Below, piece after piece: positions 9,701 to 17,329 of a stretch of 48,186 nucleotides of DNA. A program made the translations under genes and the position numbers. Positions within the stretch are counted from its first letter, which is position 1, and each line of letters opens with the position of its first letter. The DNA is from Planctomycetota bacterium (GTDB taxonomy: Bacteria > Planctomycetota > GCA-002687715): the NCBI GenBank assembly GCA_002687715.1, contig NZBC01000123.1, positions 1 through 48,186 on the forward strand, read 5' to 3'. The notes below the pieces were generated by a model. It did not search any database and was not told the origin of the DNA. It saw only the letters and a list, made by a program, of their open reading frames with translations.

Positions 9701-10541
9701 TCCGCGCGCACTGCGACCCGGCATCGACGCCATCGTCACCGGAGAGGTCACCCGCGTCGTCCGCCGTACCCGCGTCGGGGAAAGCGCGGACGATCCCTTC
9801 GAGGAAGCGGCTGCGGAACGTCTCGACTACGTCCGCCGGGTGCTCACGGACGTCGATCTCTTCATCTCGCCCAGCAAGTTCCTGCGCCAGAAGTTCATCG
9901 ACTCGGGGCTGGTCGACGCGGACGCCATCATCGCTTCCGACAACGGCTACGACCTCTCGCGTCTGCCGCAGGCGGCGCCGCGAGTCCACGACCCCTCCCG
10001 GCTTCGCGTCGCTTACGTCGGCACGATCGCCGAGCACAAGGGCATCCACGTCCTCATCGAAGCGATGAACGGCATCGAAGATCCCCGGGTCACCTGCAAG
10101 ATCTGGGGAGACCTCACGGCATTCGACGCGTACACGAATCACCTCCGCTACGTGACCCGCAACGACAGGACCCTGCTCATGGGTCCGTTCGAGAACGGCC
10201 GCATCGCCGAGGTCCTCGGCCAGACAGATCTCCTCGTCGTCCCGTCGCTGTGGTTCGAGAATTCGCCGCTCACCGTCCACGAGGCGGCCGCGTGCGGAGT
10301 CCCGGTCCTCACCTCCGACCAGGGCGGGCTGGCCGAGTACGTCACGCCCGAGGTAACGGGCCGCCACTTCCGCCTCGGCGGAGTCGAGGACCTTCGCGAG
10401 AAGATCCTCTCCTTCCTCACCGACCCCATCGCCGCTTTCGACCCCGCGTCCCTCGAACTCAAGTCCATCCAGGACGATGCGCGCGACATGGAGCGGCGCT
10501 ACTACAAGCTGCTGTCGCGCGTGGATCTACTGGTCGGCTGA
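6741..10541 (+). CDS. Double GT4 glycosyltransferase joined by a long coiled coil
   Basis: 1266 residues in one open frame. Residues 1-405 form a GT4 (GT-B fold) glycosyltransferase: start MKILMITHGFPP, GGTESHV, and the C-terminal donor-site motif LDEAFLLGLPAIVPD. Residues about 430-810 are Glu/Lys/Arg/Leu-rich heptad repeats, a long coiled coil ending in a more polar linker. Residues about 816-1266 are a second complete GT4: LKVLMVVHQYLP, GTEVYTHNL, and VHEAAACGVPVLTSDQGGLAEY. Both domains carry the Cys-rich insert after the HD[LY] strand (CP...C...CxxC) seen in some GT4 enzymes. There is no signal peptide or membrane helix, so it is cytoplasmic. It probably adds two sugars of a glycan while held as a dimer or on a scaffold. 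No other glycan genes are adjacent. Confidence 0.92.
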   Translation: MKILMITHGFPPECSGGTESHVQRLCRELIELGHKVEVLCGSHEGAGVGNWEPQLRHSEYHGIPVHRLHRTGLFVDNWEKSLAPEVEPLLQYLIKDFSPDIVHVHHWIRLTRNLVEICHDLGIPAVCTLHDLWTTCPIAFRVREETHCGRDVGPTNCVGCVPGGENMSEDEIQRELALFRDDTRNELDLVRRVIVPSNAHRDVVLAHMPWLQGKFRVVNHGNISTLRRRRPRKGDFPSGPLRIGHWGHLSFFKGLDVLLEALQGFEHREEVELELFGEVVYPGERERVDELAKDLNITWHGAYRPKALTKVPMDIAIIPSRCSESWSFVLDEAFLLGLPAIVPDRGALAERINGAGAIYLADDARDLRRVLGEIFKSPELLEQWKLCIAPLPLMRQHTRSIESVYHEVLSSRAPLPRTPPALRARRLHVRSYQLEARNRQMEDEQGRIKNLESDYGKAKKTLEEMEYYHGEKDKELDRLSGVVENFNENNVDLEALKEVAKAKEDLADEARKARDELVETARKVKTLEKKDRKKQRRVERTRSDLEDMSTRIVQLEKDLGEQQKSAQELQAENRELSDTRTQLERERDELTESRGTLEATSIELKRRRDELEQSVATRSAEMGSLEEKLTEVLRTKHSLVTRGEERISEVETELQNERTAMRSLRETLESQQNRLKVLEGHGTTLGDRLKSLGSNLSEIVHDVSTRLDDKDLTALTDGRAPESDALDCAPTNGGDGDDSLARELDRAESDVTRIIDHVVDRQGWLQTQLGQRDQLILEMAKSLDGLLDTVESLERKRRGTTSSGTSKTGVKRPGDRLKVLMVVHQYLPHHVAGTEVYTHNLAKELSRRHDVLVLSAESDHSRPRFEESRHEVDGVPVHQVIHNYKWDHFRETYDCPEADAIFRRVVREEQPDIVHIQHLHYFSANFVTIARSRGIPVVYTLHDYMLMCPRDGTLRREDGELCEGPAPANCRDCIAHHDLADTPAPVLPRALRPGIDAIVTGEVTRVVRRTRVGESADDPFEEAAAERLDYVRRVLTDVDLFISPSKFLRQKFIDSGLVDADAIIASDNGYDLSRLPQAAPRVHDPSRLRVAYVGTIAEHKGIHVLIEAMNGIEDPRVTCKIWGDLTAFDAYTNHLRYVTRNDRTLLMGPFENGRIAEVLGQTDLLVVPSLWFENSPLTVHEAAACGVPVLTSDQGGLAEYVTPEVTGRHFRLGGVEDLREKILSFLTDPIAAFDPASLELKSIQDDARDMERRYYKLLSRVDLLVG

Positions 10542-10554
10542 GCGGCAAGTCCGC

Positions 10555-11037
10555 CTACTTGGTCGAGATGAACTCGATCCGCCGCACCTTCTTCGATTGA
10601 CGGTCGTAGGTGGTTTGAAAGGTGCGCAGGCGCATGTTCCAGAGCCTGTCACCTACATCCTCGTTGGGCGCGCAGCTGATGACGTCTTCGTAGAGCTCGT
10701 CGTAGATCGTGCCTGCGCGGATCTTGAGATTCTGCGCCGCCTTGAGCAGCGCCTTGTTCGGCGTGCCCGCCTTCGCGTCACGTTTGTACTGGGTGTACTT
10801 CGTGACCGCTTCGTCCATGAGCTCGAGGATCTTCGTCTTCCGGCTCTCGACGTTGCGGGCCTTGGACATCATCTGCGTGTAGTTGTACTTCGGCCCCTTG
10901 GGCTTCTGAGTACCACTGCCGCTGTTGTATCCACCTTCGCCGTTGCCGCGGCGAGCGGTCTGCGGGCGAGGCTCGGGCGCACAGCCGACGAGCAGAAGAG
11001 GCGCTAGGGTCAGGATCAGGAGACGCTTCATAACCAT
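10555..11037 (-). CDS. Small lipoprotein, helical
   Basis: 160 residues. A clear lipoprotein signal ends in LLVGC, then a polar, Gly-rich linker and a Lys-rich helical domain (about residues 50-150) of unknown family. Two start codons are possible, ATG 11037 and ATG 11031. I chose the first because a GGA lies 4 nt upstream, but the second gives an equally good signal peptide. It ends 13 bp from the convergent glycosyltransferase stop. No function can be assigned. Confidence 0.8.
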   Translation of the reverse strand: MVMKRLLILTLAPLLLVGCAPEPRPQTARRGNGEGGYNSGSGTQKPKGPKYNYTQMMSKARNVESRKTKILELMDEAVTKYTQYKRDAKAGTPNKALLKAAQNLKIRAGTIYDELYEDVISCAPNEDVGDRLWNMRLRTFQTTYDRQSKKVRRIEFISTK

Positions 11038-11155
11038 CGTTTCCGCTGCCAATGGGTAGGAGGACAGGGTGGGGCGAGCGGTGTAGGGGGCAGCCCAGAA
11101 CATAGCGGGTTGAGGCTCGATGTTCCAAGGTTGTCCCGGGGGAGGCGCTCCCGCG

Positions 11156-12517
11156 TCAGCTGCGACGCCGCAACCTCGCCACATAGCCCCCGTCGCGGGC
11201 AGTTTGGTGGGGATAGCGCAGGCACTCCTCATCCAGCGTGAAATCGCTGCGATCGTCGAGAAAACGGTGGACCAGGCCCTGGTTCTCGCCGGGCAGGATG
11301 CTGCAGGTACTGTGGACCAGGACCCCGCCTTCGCGGACCCGATCGGCAGCAGCAGTGAGGAGGCCGAGCTGGAGATCCTGCAGTCGGGTGAGTTCATCGG
11401 CCTGGATGCGGTAGCGGGCATCCACCCGCTTCATGAGGACGCCGGAGTTGGAGCACGGAGCGTCCACCAGCACGCGGTCGAACGTCCCATCGGGCCAGAG
11501 ATCGCCGCCGTCGCCGAGGTCGTGGAGCGTCACGAAGTCCTCGAGACCGAGGCGGGCGACGTTCTCCTGGAGCCGGCCGATCCGCGACGCCCCGGGGTAG
11601 GCCGCGACGATCTCGCCCTCGCCGTGCATCAACTCCGCGAGGTGGACGGTCTTGCCGCCGGGCGGGGCGCAGACGTCGAGCACGCGTTCGCCGGGCTCGG
11701 GCGCGACGAACGGCGCCACCTCCGCCGCGACCAGGTCCTGGACGACGGCGAGCCCGTCCCGCAACGGCACGAGCTCACCGATCGCCCCCTCGACGTGGAT
11801 CTCGGCGACCATGCCCTTCACGTCGAGCCAAGTTCCTCCGTCCGCCTCGACCGCCTGCCGCAGAGCGTCCATCGACGTCCCCACCCGCGGACGCACCGCC
11901 AGCGAACGACGCGCCGAGCACGCCCGGAACAACGCCTCTGCCTCGTCGGGCAACGCGGTGCGGAACGCCCCGACGAACAGCTCGGTCAGGCTGTGCATCG
12001 TCGAGAGGTGCTTGACCACGTCCACCTTCGGATCCGGAAGGACCGCCTTCTCGAACCGCGCGTACCGGTCGCCCGAAAGCCACACCCGGTGGCGATCGAG
12101 GGCCTCCCCGGCCGGGTCTCCCGTCTCGACCTCGAATCCACCTGCCACATTCCGCAGCACCGCGTTCACGAGCCCCCGCAACGGACGGCTCCGCCCCGCC
12201 AGCTCCACCGTCTCCGACACGATCATCGCCGACGGCGTCCGGTCGTTGAACAGCAAGTCGTACACCCCGCACCGCAGCGCCTCGAGCACCGGCGGCGCCA
12301 CGCTCTTCAACTGCCGGTCCAGGAACCGCCGCAGCACCGCATCGATCAGGAACAGCCGCCGCCGCACGCCGAGGACCAGGTCATGCGCAAGCCAGCGGTT
12401 CTTCGGCGCGAGCCGTGCCATCGCGGCCCCATCGAGATCGACTCGCCCCTTCCTTCGATGGAGGAGGGTCGTGACGGCGGCGGAGCGTCCGGGATGTGGG
12501 CCAGGCATGGGGAGCAT
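11156..12517 (-). CDS. rsmB: 16S rRNA m5C967 methyltransferase RsmB
   Basis: 453 residues, the usual size for RsmB/Sun. The N-terminal third matches the NusB-like helical RNA-binding domain (RWLAHDLVLGVRRR, SETVELAG, RGLVNAVLRN). The C-terminal half is a SAM-dependent RNA m5C methyltransferase: SAM site DVCAPPGGKT (281-290), catalytic loop DAPCSNSG (Cys 355) and the second cysteine in STCSILPGEN (Cys 405). Both cysteines of the NOL1/NOP2/Sun mechanism are present. In many bacteria rsmB follows fmt; here fmt lies 1.3 kb upstream on the same strand, separated by a sigma factor, a repeat and a hypothetical gene. ATG 12508 is an alternative start. Confidence 0.95.
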   Translation of the reverse strand: MLPMPGPHPGRSAAVTTLLHRRKGRVDLDGAAMARLAPKNRWLAHDLVLGVRRRLFLIDAVLRRFLDRQLKSVAPPVLEALRCGVYDLLFNDRTPSAMIVSETVELAGRSRPLRGLVNAVLRNVAGGFEVETGDPAGEALDRHRVWLSGDRYARFEKAVLPDPKVDVVKHLSTMHSLTELFVGAFRTALPDEAEALFRACSARRSLAVRPRVGTSMDALRQAVEADGGTWLDVKGMVAEIHVEGAIGELVPLRDGLAVVQDLVAAEVAPFVAPEPGERVLDVCAPPGGKTVHLAELMHGEGEIVAAYPGASRIGRLQENVARLGLEDFVTLHDLGDGGDLWPDGTFDRVLVDAPCSNSGVLMKRVDARYRIQADELTRLQDLQLGLLTAAADRVREGGVLVHSTCSILPGENQGLVHRFLDDRSDFTLDEECLRYPHQTARDGGYVARLRRRS

Positions 12518-12587
12518 CGTGTGTCACCAGGCCACGGGACACCAGAACCCAGTCCGCACGTACTCCGGACGTCGACGCATGGTCCCG

Positions 12588-13166
12588 TCAGAGGCCATCC
12601 TCTTCCGCGACCTGCCTCGCCACCAGGTCCTGCAGGCGGCGGCGGATGCGTTGCTTGACCTTGTGGACGGCCTGAACGGTCAGATCGAAGTCGGTGGCGA
12701 CCTCTTGGACGGGGTCGCCAGCGAGGATGCGGTCGAAGACGGAGACGCTCCGGGCTTCGAAGCCACGGCGGACGGTGCCCATGGCCCGGCGGTAGTGGTG
12801 GAGCATCCACTCGCGGTCCCAGATCGGGTCCGCCATTCCGGAGGCTTCCGCGAGGTCGTGACCGAGCTCCAGGAAGCGGGCGCCCTGGCCTCGCTGGTGG
12901 CGGCGGACGGCATTACGGACAACGCGGCCGAGGTAGCCTCGGAAGCGGCCTCGACCTGGGTCGTACTGGAACCCGGGCATCGCGCGGGCGAGGTTCATCA
13001 TCACGACCTGGCGCACGTCCTCGGCGTCGGCCGGTTGCAGGCCCGACTGGCGCGCGTAGCGAACGATGAGATCTCGGTAGCGCTGGTCGAATTCGCGCCA
13101 GGCGAGCTCGTCGTGTCCGTCACGCAGACGGGCGAGAAGCGAAGGTCGCGTCAGTTGTGACCACAT
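12588..13166 (-). CDS. ECF-type RNA polymerase sigma factor
   Basis: 192 residues from ATG 13166. Region 2 is clear: FDQRYRDLIVRYARQSGLQPADAEDVRQVVMMNL, then a short basic stretch (GRFRGYLGRVVRN). Region 4 ends the protein with a helix-turn-helix (GDPVQEVATDFDLTVQAVHKVKQRIRRRL). The AEDVRQ core in region 2.2 is where such sigmas contact polymerase. No anti-sigma factor is next to it. Planctomycete ECF factors are often linked to Ser/Thr kinases, but the nearest kinases here are over 10 kb away. The interspersed repeat at 13213 lies just upstream of the start. Confidence 0.92.
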   Translation of the reverse strand: MWSQLTRPSLLARLRDGHDELAWREFDQRYRDLIVRYARQSGLQPADAEDVRQVVMMNLARAMPGFQYDPGRGRFRGYLGRVVRNAVRRHQRGQGARFLELGHDLAEASGMADPIWDREWMLHHYRRAMGTVRRGFEARSVSVFDRILAGDPVQEVATDFDLTVQAVHKVKQRIRRRLQDLVARQVAEEDGL

Positions 13167-13212
13167 CAGGTCGTCTCCGACCCGGGAGCGCAATCCGGAG
13201 GCAGACGCAACG

Positions 13213-13287
13213 CGGGAGCGCGGACCTGGAGAACGTTTGAAGCAATCTGCTCTTTCGGGAGCGCGGACCTCCACGTCCGCGCTCCCG
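13213..13287. repeat. Interspersed hairpin repeat, copy A
   Basis: Two identical 15-mers (CGGGAGCGCGGACCT at 13213-13227 and 13256-13270) are 43 nt apart and flank a 16-nt core, TGAAGCAATCTGCTCT (13238-13253). The right unit forms a perfect 13-bp stem, CGGGAGCGCGGAC (13256-13268) with its complement at 13275-13287, around a 6-nt loop. The same arrangement with the same spacing recurs at 48106, and a degenerate hairpin unit is at 39138. It lies 6 bp from the stop of the gene at 13293 and upstream of the sigma-factor start. Confidence 0.85.
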
Positions 13288-13292
13288 TTTCG

Positions 13293-13847
13293 TCAGTCGT
13301 CGGGTTCCTTGGACTCGGCGAGGTAGCGAGCGCCTTCCCGATCCAGCCCATGCAGGAAGCTCACTCCGTAGTCGACGATGTAGTCCGTGTGGACACAGCG
13401 GCGGAGCGCTTCTTGGCCCTCGTCCGCCGCGAGCGCCTCGAACTCGAGACGCTGCTCGAGCATCCAACCCACCAAATCCAGAACGATCCGCTCTGACGAC
13501 CGGCTCTTCTTGAGTTCGTGGTCCATGAACCCGATCACGCACATGTGGCTGACTTCGGTCATGCAGTGCTCATAGAGGATGCGGCCTTTGGAGATCAGGC
13601 GGGCATACTCGGCGGCGTTCGGCGAGCGGATCTCGTCGAAGCGGCTCACCTCGCGACCGTCGATGACGCGCTCGCCGCCCTGGACGGCTTCGAACAGCCC
13701 GGACACCAGCACCGCCTGGACCTGGCTGGACGTCAGCTCCATGTCCGGCCCGTGGTCTTCGATGATCCCGAGGTTGCGGTGGAGCGCATCGATCGTGAGC
13801 GATCGATCGAGCTCGGCATCCCAGGCGAGACAGAAGTCCAGAATCAT
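13293..13847 (-). CDS. Hypothetical cytoplasmic protein coupled to fmt
   Basis: 184 residues, acidic, with no signal peptide, membrane helix or recognised motif. Its ATG overlaps the fmt stop by 4 bp (ATGA), so translation is coupled to fmt. It is rich in Glu/Leu/Asp helices. Three residues, His 95, His 102 and Cys 103 (EHCMTEVSHMC), sit close together mid-protein and could bind metal, but this is speculative. No family is recognised. Confidence 0.8.
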   Translation of the reverse strand: MILDFCLAWDAELDRSLTIDALHRNLGIIEDHGPDMELTSSQVQAVLVSGLFEAVQGGERVIDGREVSRFDEIRSPNAAEYARLISKGRILYEHCMTEVSHMCVIGFMDHELKKSRSSERIVLDLVGWMLEQRLEFEALAADEGQEALRRCVHTDYIVDYGVSFLHGLDREGARYLAESKEPDD

Positions 13848-14815
13848 GACGGGGTCTCGGACGGCGAGCCCAGGTGCTCGCCCGGTTTCAGAGGGTAACC
13901 GCGGAGGAACTCCGCCGTCACCATCGCACGCTTGCCTGCAGGCTTCAGACGCAGCAGGCGCAGCACGCCCTGGCCCGTCGCGACCTGGAGGTCATCGCCC
14001 TCGGCATGCACCACGCACCCGGGCACCGCTCCCGCGGCGCGATCAGACGGCTCGACGACTTCCGCTCGCTCGACCACGAGTCGCAGCTCGCGATCGCGGA
14101 CGGTCGCGAACGTGTATCCCCCGGGCCACGGGTCGTACGCCCGGGACCGACGCTCGATCTCGGTCGCTCCCGACGTCCAGTCGATGAGTCCGTCGCGCTT
14201 GTCGATCAGCCCGCACGTCGTGATCTGCGCGGGGTCCTGCGGCTCCGGCACGATCGTGCCTGCGTCGAGGCCTCGCAGCGCCTCGACGAGCAACGGCGCT
14301 CCCATCTCCGACAGCCGGTCATGCAGGGTGCCCCCGGTGTCGTCCCCCGCGATCGGCGTGCGGCCCGCGAGCAGCAACGGGCCGCTGTCCAACCCCTCGT
14401 CCATGCACATGACGGTGACCCCGGTCTCGGCATCGGCCGCGAGGATCGCCGCCTGCACCGGCGAGGCGCCCCGATGTCGAGGGAGCAACGACCCGTGCAG
14501 GTTGACGCATCCGAGGCGCGGGAGAGCCAGGACCTTCGGCTTCAGGATCTGCCCATAGGCGATGACGACGAGGACATCGGGCTGCAGCGCTCCGATCCGC
14601 TCCCGCGGCTCGGGCCGGTTCAGGCGCTGCGGCTGATACAGCGGCAAGCCGAGCGCCGCGGCCTCGGCCGCCAGTGGCGGCGGCGTGGGTGTCCCGCGGC
14701 GTCCCTTGGGTCGGTCGGGCTGCGAGATCACGAGCTCGGGCGCGAGTCCCTCCGCGACGAGACGGCGCAGCGACGGGACTCCGAACTCCGCTGTCCCGGC
14801 GAAGACGATCTTCAA
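13844..14815 (-). CDS. fmt: Methionyl-tRNA formyltransferase
   Basis: 323 residues, normal length. Transfers a formyl group from 10-formyl-tetrahydrofolate to Met-tRNA of the initiator. Seen: N-terminal MKIVFAGTAEFGVPSL, the loop SLLPRHRGASPVQAAI with the upstream VNLHG, and the catalytic Asp region MDEGLDSGPLL. The C-terminal OB-like domain follows (about 205-310). It lies 12 bp after the TPR/thioredoxin-like gene and overlaps the next gene by 4 bp, forming a three-gene operon. The usual partner def (peptide deformylase) is not in the window. Confidence 0.97.
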   Translation of the reverse strand: MKIVFAGTAEFGVPSLRRLVAEGLAPELVISQPDRPKGRRGTPTPPPLAAEAAALGLPLYQPQRLNRPEPRERIGALQPDVLVVIAYGQILKPKVLALPRLGCVNLHGSLLPRHRGASPVQAAILAADAETGVTVMCMDEGLDSGPLLLAGRTPIAGDDTGGTLHDRLSEMGAPLLVEALRGLDAGTIVPEPQDPAQITTCGLIDKRDGLIDWTSGATEIERRSRAYDPWPGGYTFATVRDRELRLVVERAEVVEPSDRAAGAVPGCVVHAEGDDLQVATGQGVLRLLRLKPAGKRAMVTAEFLRGYPLKPGEHLGSPSETPS

Positions 14816-14827
14816 GGTGCGCGGTCC

Positions 14828-16036
14828 CTACTTCCCGAGGAGCTTCTTGGCCTTGGCCGCCGAGGCGGAGCCCGGGTATTTCTCGACGAGCTCGGCGAAG
14901 ACGCGTTGGGCGTCGGCCTTCTTCTTCTGCCGGCGCAGGCGCTGTCCCTTCTTGAACAGCAGATCAGCTTCGCGATCGGTGATCACGTCGCCGAGAATCG
15001 CGGCGAGGTCCTTGTCGGCCCGCAGCTCGTCGACGCGGACTCGGGCGCGGTCAGCCATGGGTGATCCCGGCGCGACGCCGAGCACCCGGTAGTACGCGCG
15101 CACGGCGTTGACGTAGTCCTTCTCCCGCTCGAAGACGACGGCCTTGTCGTAGCTCGGACGGGCGCGGTTCTCGCTCTTCAGGATCCGCGCCGCCACACGC
15201 CCTTCCTTCGACGACGCCAGTTTGGCGCGCGCCCGCTTCAGGTCGCGACGGAGCGGCGACGACTCGAACGCAACGATGCTGTCGTCGAGCAACCGCAGCG
15301 CTTCGACGGGTTTTCCTGCGGCCGCGAGCTCACGCGAACGCGCGAGTGCTAGATGACCGATCGCGTCGACCTTGGCGCGCAGCTCCTTCACTTCCTTGGC
15401 GAGGGGCGTGCCCCGCACGAGCTTGTCGAGCTCGTCGAGAACCGTCACCGACGCGAGCACTTCCTGCTTCTGCACCGCCAGCCGCGCGTCGCGCAGCAGT
15501 CGCTGAGACTTCACGTAGTGCGCCGCCGACATCCCGCGTCCGCCGAGCTTCTTCTGGCCTTGCGCAATGAGGCCGAGGTACGAGTCCGTGCCGTGGACAT
15601 CGATCAGCCGGTCCACCTCCGTCCCGTCCGGCAAGACGACGATGTGCGTGGGCGTTCGCACCAGGCCCGTCTTCCAGTACGTCGTCCGCGCCATGGCCTC
15701 ATGCTTCTTGTGCGTCGAGCACTTGGTCCAACCGAAGCGGCCGCAGACGCTCTCGGAGCTCCCGCTGATCTTCTGCTCTTTCGGTTTGTGGATCTTCATG
15801 CAGGCCATGATGGGGACGGCTTTGGACGTCCCTTTGATGAACGTCGGGTCCTTGTAGAGGCCGGAGACGATCCGTTCGTTCGCTTCTTCACCGTCCTGGA
15901 TGAAGGCGATGAGCAGCGGGACGTTCCGCCGCTTGGCTTCTTCGAAGGCGGCGTCCCAGCTCTTTCGCCACCACTGGACGTCCTGCGCGTGGCCCAAGAT
16001 CGTCAACGACGTCAGGACGAGGATGATGCGGATCAC
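14828..16036 (-). CDS. Secreted thioredoxin-like/TPR protein lacking CxxC
   Basis: 402 residues. Signal peptide (MIRIILVLTSLTILGHAQ) with likely cleavage at HAQ-D. Residues about 20-165 look like a thioredoxin-fold domain: WDAAFEEAKRRNVPLLIAF, and PTHIVVLPDGTEVDRL with the cis-Pro strand. The position of the usual CxxC reads QDGEEAN, so no redox pair is present. The C-terminal half is a run of TPR-like helices (AHYVKSQRLL, ALRLLDDSIVAFESS, YVNAVRAYYRVLGVAPGS, AQRVFAELVEKYPGSASA). It is probably a periplasmic binding or chaperone protein. First gene of the operon with fmt; divergent from 16122. Confidence 0.85.
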   Translation of the reverse strand: MIRIILVLTSLTILGHAQDVQWWRKSWDAAFEEAKRRNVPLLIAFIQDGEEANERIVSGLYKDPTFIKGTSKAVPIMACMKIHKPKEQKISGSSESVCGRFGWTKCSTHKKHEAMARTTYWKTGLVRTPTHIVVLPDGTEVDRLIDVHGTDSYLGLIAQGQKKLGGRGMSAAHYVKSQRLLRDARLAVQKQEVLASVTVLDELDKLVRGTPLAKEVKELRAKVDAIGHLALARSRELAAAGKPVEALRLLDDSIVAFESSPLRRDLKRARAKLASSKEGRVAARILKSENRARPSYDKAVVFEREKDYVNAVRAYYRVLGVAPGSPMADRARVRVDELRADKDLAAILGDVITDREADLLFKKGQRLRRQKKKADAQRVFAELVEKYPGSASAAKAKKLLGK

Positions 16037-16121
16037 GGCGTTCCTCCTCGATTGGGGTTCGGACCCTGCATCTTACCCGGGGTTTCGGCTGCCGCCCCCC
16101 GTGATAGCCTTTCCCTCCACC

Positions 16122-17240
16122 ATGGGGCTACCGCCGCTGGACAAGTCGGATCCCGTGTTCGCGCATCGTCTCGAGACGTTCGACGAGCTCGGCAATGCCC
16201 AGGTCAACAAGGGCATCTTCTACATCCAGTGTGGAGAGTGCGGCTTCTCGGGCTGGGATGGGTTTTTCACCGCCTGGCCGGACCAGGCGTTCGAGAAACC
16301 GTCCGACCTCATCGCTTTCGCCGAGAAGCAGGCCAAGCTGTACGCCAGCCGCAAGTGCCCCGAGTGCCACGAGATGGCCCGGCTCCAGGGTCTTCGGCTC
16401 TTCTTCATGGCTGCGTCCCTGCAGCGAGACCTGGTGGTCGAGCACGAAGCCAAGACCCGGCGGACTGAATTCGTCCTCGTGGACGGCCATGGTCTCGTCA
16501 CCGACCCGGCACCCCAGGGGGACCTCGTCCGCTCTGCCTGCCTGGACGCCTGCCTGCGGGCCGGAGCCTTCATCGCCGAGGTCAGCCCTCATCGCGACGC
16601 GGATGCCCGACGTCTGCTGACCCACGTCTCGAAGGCGCGCCCGGACGACGCCGACGCGTGGCTCGCCCTGGCCCGCCTGGAGATGGCCTGCGGTGACTCC
16701 GACGCCGCCCTCCTCAACCTCCGCGAGGCAGCCAAGAACGCGGGAGAGGACATCGCCTCCTGCATCGCGATCGCCGGACTGACTGGCGAGCTCGCGCTCA
16801 GCCTGACCGATGCCAATCTGCTGACCGACGCCATCCACTGGTATGAGCAGGCGCAGAAACGAGCGCCACGCGAGGTCCGGATCCGGCTCAGCCTGGGCCG
16901 CCTCCTGGTCCAGAGCGGGAACTTCGACGAAGCGCGCGAGCACCTCGAGGCAGCGCGGAACCACCCGGTCCACGCCATGGAAGGGGCGTACTTGCTCGGA
17001 GTCCTCGCGCTCCACGTCGATCAGGCTCCCGAGGCGGTCGCCATCTTCGCGGACCTCGCCGAGCAGGCCCCGGGCGACGCGAACGTCTTCCACATGCTCG
17101 CCTGGGCTCACGCAAAGGAAGGCCGACGCTCCGATGCGGAGGCCGCCCTCGATCAGGCCGCCGTCCTCAGCCCCGGCAGCGACGAGACGGAGTACTTCCG
17201 GAACACCGTCGAGGAGGAGCTGGAGGCTTTGTCGGAGTGA
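16122..17240 (+). CDS. TPR protein with N-terminal Cys-pair (zinc-ribbon-like) region
   Basis: 372 residues from ATG 16122; an upstream reading of the same frame is within the divergent neighbour. Two CxxC pairs, C37-GE-C40 and C79-PE-C82-H83, suggest one four-Cys zinc site. From about residue 170 to the end there are five or more TPR units (ADAWLALARLEMACGDSDAAL, AIHWYEQAQKRAPREV, NFDEAREHLEAARNHPV, APEAVAIFADLAEQAPGDANV, RRSDAEAALDQAAVLSPGS). No signal peptide. A protein-protein adaptor is likely; its partner is unknown. A structured hairpin and terminator start at the stop codon. Confidence 0.88.
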   Translation: MGLPPLDKSDPVFAHRLETFDELGNAQVNKGIFYIQCGECGFSGWDGFFTAWPDQAFEKPSDLIAFAEKQAKLYASRKCPECHEMARLQGLRLFFMAASLQRDLVVEHEAKTRRTEFVLVDGHGLVTDPAPQGDLVRSACLDACLRAGAFIAEVSPHRDADARRLLTHVSKARPDDADAWLALARLEMACGDSDAALLNLREAAKNAGEDIASCIAIAGLTGELALSLTDANLLTDAIHWYEQAQKRAPREVRIRLSLGRLLVQSGNFDEAREHLEAARNHPVHAMEGAYLLGVLALHVDQAPEAVAIFADLAEQAPGDANVFHMLAWAHAKEGRRSDAEAALDQAAVLSPGSDETEYFRNTVEEELEALSE

Positions 17241-17287
17241 CGGATCGCCCTAACTGCCTCGTAAGGCAGGAGGTAGTCGCGATCCGT
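17240..17287 (+). other. Nested stem-loop directly after the stop codon
   Basis: ACGGATCGC (starting at the last base of the TPR-gene stop, 17240-17248) pairs with GCGATCCGT (17279-17287). Inside it CTGCCT (17254-17259) pairs with AGGCAG (17264-17269) around a CGTA loop. The fold is compact and is followed 9 nt later by a terminator. It may protect the mRNA 3' end or be part of a small RNA. I recognise no known RNA class. Confidence 0.5.
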
Positions 17288-17295
17288 GGAAACAG

Positions 17296-17329
17296 CCCGA
17301 CTCGGGCCTTGGCCAGAGTCGGGTTTTTT
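17296..17329 (+). terminator. Intrinsic (rho-independent) terminator
   Basis: CCCGACTC (17296-17303) pairs perfectly with GAGTCGGG (17316-17323) around a 12-nt loop, followed directly by six T residues (17324-17329). This is the clearest intrinsic terminator in the window and ends the TPR gene at 17240. Confidence 0.9.
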
